Source: Acorus gramineus (taxonomy: Eukaryota; Streptophyta; Magnoliopsida; Acorales; Acoraceae). From it: a stretch of 64,000 bases of DNA. Below are positions 58,201 to 64,000 of the stretch, piece after piece; position 1 is the stretch's first letter; the number at the start of each line of letters is the position of its first letter. Under the pieces are notes generated by a model that searched no databases, was not told the origin of the DNA, and was given only the letters and a program-made list of their open reading frames with translations. The stretch lies in contig CM060853.1 in NCBI GenBank assembly GCA_030737835.1, positions 17,418,895-17,482,894 of the forward strand. The letters run 5' to 3'. The position numbers and the translations under genes are program-made.

Positions 58201-61200
58201 AATCTCTCTTCCATAATCTCTCTATCCCTCTCTCTCTCAAGTTTCAACCATTTCAAAATTTAAGAATCAAAATATAAAGATTTTACAACAAATTCATCTC
58301 TATTATAAGGTATATAGCCCCTTTTTAAATCTAAGTTTTGTGAAATCCGTATTATTCGTAGAAAATTGGATTATATGTATGTGCTTGTAATTTATAATTG
58401 TTACAAGATGGATTATATATGATAGTTAAGTTGTGAAATAAAATTGATGAGAGTATGTATTTATCTTTTATACTCTTTTAGTAGATCAATGACAAATGAT
58501 AATTTATTGTGTTATATTTAAATAAGATGAATTTTTTTTAGGTGATAGGGCCCCATTTTAAAAGATCGCCTAAGGCCCCACCCAAATTTTCAAATCTCAG
58601 GGCCGGCCCTGTATATATGTAGTCATTTGCAGTTCCCAAAACAAGAAAGAAAATGACAAAATAAATACACACACCATACCAACTCTTTCAATGTAAATAT
58701 CTTTGAATAGGTTCTGAATTTCCAATCACTCGAAGAACCGTGTTTCATTTTTCCTGTATGTATATGTTGACAGCTGAGCGCCAGTGTGCCACATAAAAGC
58801 ACGGACAATTCCTAGATAGGAATTGAATACTCAAATCTCCCAATCAAAATATCTTTCACACGGTCTTTGATATATATATATTCATGTTATCTTTTTAATT
58901 TACTAGCTATTTAATGAAACACTCAATTACTATTTATCTTGAACTATAACTTAAGCTTAATTATATTTAAAAATTTATTTGGTGTTGTTTCTCAAATACA
59001 AATAATTTTTTTTATAAAAATATCTACCCGTCTTAAATAAAGTTTGGGCTCCGTTGCGCCTGTCTCCAATAATATATATCATGTTCTGCTTAAACGAGAG
59101 ATCGAAAAATGATTATTCATATAATCATGCGTTCAAATTCATTTGTTGATCAAAATCATAAATTTTGTAGCTTTTCAAACTCGACTTTATACATTGAAAA
59201 AATGGATATGAGATTGAAAAGAAGTGTACATGTGTGTAGATTTTCCTTTTTGGATTCTCAATTAAATATAGAATATAACCAAACATGTAGATTGAATAGA
59301 ACCTCCATAAAGAATTATCTAGAAATATAATAGACATCGACACCACACCATATAATCACATATTTTCATTGGAAGCTAAGCGATACATAGCGGTGGTGGA
59401 AATCAATGGCCTGGTGCTCTCGGTTCAGAAAAACAAGTTTATTTTTTTAACGAAATTGTAAGCATGTATCTATTCTAAGATAGATCAAAATAAATTACAA
59501 CTCACGACCAGTTCAACCTACAGAAAAATGAGTTACACCCCACCTAGTTCAAATTACATGCATGAGACCACGTCACAAAGGTTTCTTGTCTTGAATTTAT
59601 GGGACTTTGGCCTGGAAATTTATGGGACTTTGACTTTAGGTGACAGTAATATATTCTGTTGTGCATGCCATCGTATCATTGTATTGTTCAAGTCTTTCCA
59701 ATAATCTCTCGTGGTCCAGGTTTCAACGAGCCCTACCGAAAGGACCTTATACAGCTTCCTTTTGCACGTTTTTTTTTTTTTTTTTTGTAGATACCAAGTT
59801 AGACCTGCTGATTGAACAAACCACTCTCTCCTTACACGTGCATGGAAATTAGATATAACACGTGCAGTTACTTTATAAAAAGCAGTTTTTTTTTTTTTCC
59901 ATGTTATATTTCATTTCTTATTTATGTAAAAACCACCGTAGAATAAATACCTATGAAAATTTCATAAGTTGTGCATTGGTGTTTCTTCATTATATCATGT
60001 CAACGTTGATTACTCAACCAAGGTTTTTTGGATAACCCTGGTTAATGCATTTACTCATTTACCCTTGATCTAAATCAGATGTTTTTCATCTCTTTTTCTC
60101 CCATTTTAACTAGATAAACCGGCCTAAACCTAAATCAATTACTTCATCTCTCTCGTCCTAAACCACAAATCACCATGACCTTCACTTTCGTCCTCCTATC
60201 TTGTGTTAAAAAATAACCATAATCATTGTTTGCGAGATGAGAGACATTTGTGATGTGAATGCACAATATATTGGTTTAGACATTGAATAAAAAGATAAAA
60301 TAGAGGCATTTTAGACTTTTCAGTTGTTTTTAACTGTTGAAATGAGATTTTAAAGATACCATTTAACCTCAACTCACGGAAGTTGACCAAAATGGTATCG
60401 ATGCGCAACTTATAAAATTTTAAGTGGTAATTGTGCAAGGATGATTTTTCTAGGAGTATTTTGACAAAAATGCGAATGCCAACATGAACAAGGAAAACTC
60501 ACTACCTTTGGTCAAAAGTGATAACCGTGATTCTCCTTAGACGAGCAAATCAGGAGAGTTGTGACTTTTGGTTCACTCTTTTTTCTACAACTGATAGGTC
60601 CCGTATACCTTTGTAGAGATATATATGAAAAAAACCATATAAATTATAGCTAGCATCTCGATATAAGTGCTTTTTTCATTGTGTAGATTATGATAATCCT
60701 ATGATTATTGAAACCAACACATTAAATGCATTATTTTATCACTTTTTTCAATAGTGTAAACTAGTCTTTCCCTACACACACGATGTGCGTAAAAATAAAA
60801 ATATTTAAAAAAACCACGTGTCAATCTATAACCCAAAAATATCATAAAATCAATCCATATGAAACTCTTGTATCCACATAACCATTTAGTAGATATAATT
60901 AAGTAGATATAACCAATTAGAGAGGAAAAAATCATAAAATATTCAAAACATATAAAGTTTTAAATAGGATCAGAAAGATCTAATAGTAAATAAATTAATA
61001 AAAAATATTCCAAAAATATAGAATTCAGTTCATATAAAATTTATAAAATCTAATTATCTATTTAAAATCTTAAGATAATAGTAAAAAAAAATATTGGTTT
61101 TGCATAATAATGGATAGTATTATTTATGTTAAAAGGTAAAAATGTAAAATTATGTTACACACACTTGAAAACTCTTTTCAGTTAGTAGATAGATATATTT

Positions 61201-61394
61201 TTTACAAATAATTAAAACAAAAAGAAAAGGAGTCTTATGATTTAAAAGCGAAAATCATTTGGATTTGGTTTGGAAATTTTTAAATTTCACAATGCAAAAT
61301 CTGTCTAAACGTGGATCCAATCGAAACCTTAAAAATGAATTTGAAAGGTTTTGTTTTTAAGGAAGAATATTTTTTTAAAATTAAATAAGAAAAA

Positions 61395-61625
61395 TGTTAG
61401 ACTCAATTTTGCTTCTAACCCTAAAATGCAGTCTATCTTTTTATATATATAAATAATATACCTCATCTAATGATGTATAATTTTTTAAAAAAAAATATGT
61501 ATGTTTCAACGATGTGTAGTATAAAAATATTTTCTAACGATGTATTTATCTTGTTAAGTATAGATAGTTAACGAGATATATGAAACTACAAGTAAAATTG
61601 TAAAACAAACTTACTGTAACATCAC
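61395..61625 (+). repeat. Dispersed AT-rich repeat family, copy near 61.4 kb
   Basis: Core ACCTCATCTAATGATGTATA at about 61460, then GTTAACGAGATATATGAAAC and the end motif ACTGTAACATCACCC near 61614. This copy shows the family's order most clearly. Confidence 0.5.
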
Positions 61626-61709
61626 CCAACAAATATCTCACGATGTGCCTCCACTAATCTTTCTTGCATAATAAGCACATACATAAATCCTCATTACACA
61701 AGAAATGTG

Positions 61710-61815
61710 GTTGAATGGTATCTTTTACGTCAATTAATTCTTTATTAAGTATACAAATATCAGTTGAATGGTATCTTTTACGTCAATTAATTCTTTATTA
61801 AGTATACAAATATCA
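61710..61815. repeat. Perfect tandem duplication of 53 bp
   Basis: Two identical 53-bp units (61710-61762 and 61763-61815), each starting GTTGAATGGTATCTTTTACG and ending ACAAATATCA. No difference is visible between them, so the duplication is very recent or an assembly artefact. Confidence 0.92.
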
Positions 61816-62934
61816 GTTTTGACGGCAAACCAATAATCAACCAATCGCGTGTTTCATCTTATAAGATAAACATAAGAAGGGATTAAATTTAATAAAAATG
61901 TGAGATTAAACAAAAGAAGAAGAAGAGTTGATCAATTAAACTAAGGGCCTAATGCATATGGAATCCTAATCCAATGTTTTGACCACTTCCTAATAATGGT
62001 GATGTCGATGCCACTAGCCACTAACATCTCCTTTATGGTTGACCTTCAACAAACCCCCATCATAACATAAAAACCATACCCCCAATCAAAACCCTCCACG
62101 TATCCAACTTTCCCAATAAAATAAAATAAAATATCTAATACTAATCTCCATACAGGTTAGGGTATAGTGCTAACCCTTTGAATAATCACAAAAAACTTAT
62201 CCAGATAAGCATTGCAAGGTGGAATTTCATTGTCCAAAGTCCAAACAGTACATCTTTTCCATAAAATAATGCGTTGAATTGTCGAGACTCGCATGAATCC
62301 TAAGCAAAGCCTTTTTATTTTAAAATTTCATGGAGATCAATCAAGTCTAGAAATCTGACGCGTATCATTTTACGATTTTTTTTATTTGACTTTTTGTTTG
62401 TTTGCATGCTGTTTTAGGCTAACTTCTTGGGAGTGGGGGGTGACTTGATGATGATTACGATGACGACGATAGTGACAATGATGATGAATTAAGCGAGGGG
62501 GGGGGGTGGCGGGGGACGGTGGTCGACCGACACGCGCCCCAAATTGCACCGACTTTTTTTGCCCACCCAAATCTTCTTGTGTCCTTGACTTTTTGTAACA
62601 ATAAAAAGAAATATATATATATATATAACACTTCACATGTACAAAAAAAGCCGAAAGCGAAGGAAACGTCGTTGAATTCAACGGATCGGGCTTTTTGGGT
62701 GTGACTAATAATTTGAATGCAAGTTATGCAATGGTGATTCTGACAATTACGCGCGCGCAGTGGAATGAATGGATGTGTTGTTGCCAGGTGAAGTTGGCTT
62801 TTGGGATTCAATGAGGGGGGATTGGTGTGTGACCTGGTTGTCGTGGGTTTGGTTGTCACGTGTTTTGAAAATTGAACTGTTCATTTGAATGAGTTTAATT
62901 GTCCGGTGTTGCTATATAAAGTTTTTTTTTTTTT

Positions 62935-63185
62935 TTTTATCTCAATTTCAATTTTGATATAAAATCATCGAATCATATACCTACATTAACGATTTATATG
63001 CATTAATATAAATTTTTCGTATTTTTTATAAATGAATCTATGTAATTCATTGAAGTAAATGATTTATTTTTTATAAAAACATGTACATCATTAGATAACG
63101 TAAATTATTTATAAAAAATTTAAAACACATGTAGATTGGAGTTGAGGATTAAAAATGGGCTGCACGTAACATTATCTGTAATTGT
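62935..63185 (-). repeat. Dispersed AT-rich repeat family, reverse copy near 63 kb
   Basis: Reverse-oriented core ACATCATTAGATAACGTAAA at about 63085, and the end motif CACGTAACATTATCTG near 63165. A long poly-T run marks its left side. Confidence 0.45.
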
Positions 63186-64000
63186 TTAGTTAAAAGATAT
63201 GCCCACAATTTTTCTAAAAAGGAAAATTTAAACTATGATATTTTCATGATATAATAAGTATGTTGATTATTATTAACTAAATTAATTTATAAAAAAAAAA
63301 TGAAATATTTTAGAGAATCTTTGCATAATTTATCAAGTTTTAAATCTTAATTTTTAAGTTTTAATTTAACATCATAACATGATTTTATTATATAAAATCT
63401 AAATTTTTATTAAAGTTAATATTTTAATAAGTAGTTAGCCACTAATTTTTGTAAATAAAGAACTGTCTGTTTTAATCAATTGTATTCGGTGTTTAAAAAT
63501 TGTTTATTAAACCAATAGGTTGATTGAATTTTACAAGTTTTTATATATTATTGGGTTTTGTGGATAAATCGAATTGAAATTCAAAGCGGGTGACTGTTTA
63601 ATCGATTCAATCGAATGATATCAATAATTTTTTTATATAGGAAATCAATCAAGTTGGATCGAGTAGATTAATCAATATTGCACCAGTATCGTCGGTCTAA
63701 CTTGGATAACTAGGTGAAAAAAAAATCTAAGTGAGCCACCTAATTAATAATATCTAATACTTGATTAGTTAAGATCAAAGATTAAGCTTAGGGGTGGTAA
63801 ACAAGCCGAGCAACTCAAGCTCTGCTCAGGCTTTGCTCGATTAAAGTTTGTTCGGGCTCGTTCGATTAGACAAATGAGTCGAACTTGAACATTTTTTAAA
63901 TCTCGGTTTGTAAACGAGTCGAGCCCGAACTTATGTATAAGATGTTATGATTTGTGAAGTGTGACTTCTCAAATATTAAACAAGTTTTTTTTTAGTTGAA

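Larger units (their letters stand above)
57772..58619. mobile_element. Non-autonomous hAT-type transposon with 8-bp TSD
   Basis: Element 57780-58611 (832 bp) with ends CAGGCCCGGCCCTGGG and, inverted, CAGGGCCGGCCCTGAG. It is flanked by the perfect 8-bp duplication TATATATG (57772-57779, 58612-58619). Subterminal parts are also related (GGTGCCTAGGGCCCCACCC against GATAGGGCCCC and TAAGGCCCCACCC). CAGGG..GGCCCTG ends with an 8-bp TSD are diagnostic of hAT elements. There is no transposase frame. It contains a 34-bp minisatellite and a (TC)n tract. The TSD lies in a TA-repeat, so chance matching is somewhat easier than usual. Confidence 0.85.
58620..64000. other. 5.4-kb gene-free right end, AT-rich with repeats
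   Basis: No gene could be supported. It contains two dispersed-family copies (61395-61625 and 62935-63185), a 53-bp tandem duplication (61710-61815), poly-T runs (59768-59786, 62923-62938) and a less AT-rich segment at 62400-62900 with a G run and a CGCGCGC tract; the frames there do not form recognisable protein. The last 250 bp are ordinary sequence with a possible weak repeat (GCTCGATTAAAGTTTGTTCG). Confidence 0.45.

Noticed and set aside
1-64000. CRISPR arrays, bacterial operons, rRNA or clear tRNA genes
   Set aside because: No regularly spaced direct repeats, no operon-like packing and no cloverleaf-consistent sequence were seen; tRNA-like boxes occur only in SINE-like repeats.

Overview
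This is plant nuclear DNA. Genes are split by GT-AG introns, several products belong to plant-specific families (OTP51-type and DYW-type PPR proteins, a DUF1218 protein, a plastid-type DUF3110 protein), and the spacers are AT-rich and full of small transposons. Several genes have GC-rich, proline/serine-rich first exons and AT-rich distal exons. That gradient suggests a monocot, but this is an inference. No bacterial, organellar or viral cluster is present, and no CRISPR array. Exon coordinates were read by eye from splice sites and reading frame.

Left part (1-16 kb): the last two exons of an unidentified gene (+), then on the minus strand a DUF3110 protein (5 exons), a five-TM Yip1-family protein (6 exons), and a 114-aa conserved plant protein of unknown function. 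The 4-kb second intron of the last gene holds a solo LTR with target-site duplication, an RTE-type LINE relic and a SINE-like piece.

Middle part (18-38 kb): OTP51 (+, PPR plus LAGLIDADG), a WDR44-like WD40 protein (+, 7 exons over 7 kb), a single-exon DYW-class PPR protein (-), an incompletely resolved single-TM protein (-), and a single-exon P-class PPR protein (-). Three PPR-family genes therefore lie within 20 kb. They have different architectures and are not a tandem array.

Right part (38-64 kb): a DUF1218 four-TM protein (+, 3 exons), PAM16 (-, 4 exons, with an intron directly after the ATG), and then about 10 kb with no gene that I can support. The transposons here have clear boundaries: two Mutator-type MITEs with long terminal inverted repeats (TIRs) and perfect 9-bp target-site duplications (TSDs), a hAT element with an 8-bp TSD, a truncated LINE with a 12-bp TSD inside PAM16 intron 1, and a degenerate L1 reverse transcriptase.

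The genes do not form a pathway. Four products are likely organellar (OTP51, DUF3110, PAM16, P-class PPR; the DYW protein probably too), and the others are likely endomembrane or cytosolic. I did not find a coherent new multi-gene system. The most notable points are the well-bounded transposons, the frame break in the 34.5-36.1 kb gene, the ATG-intron of PAM16, and an in-frame tandem duplication in a WDR44 intron.
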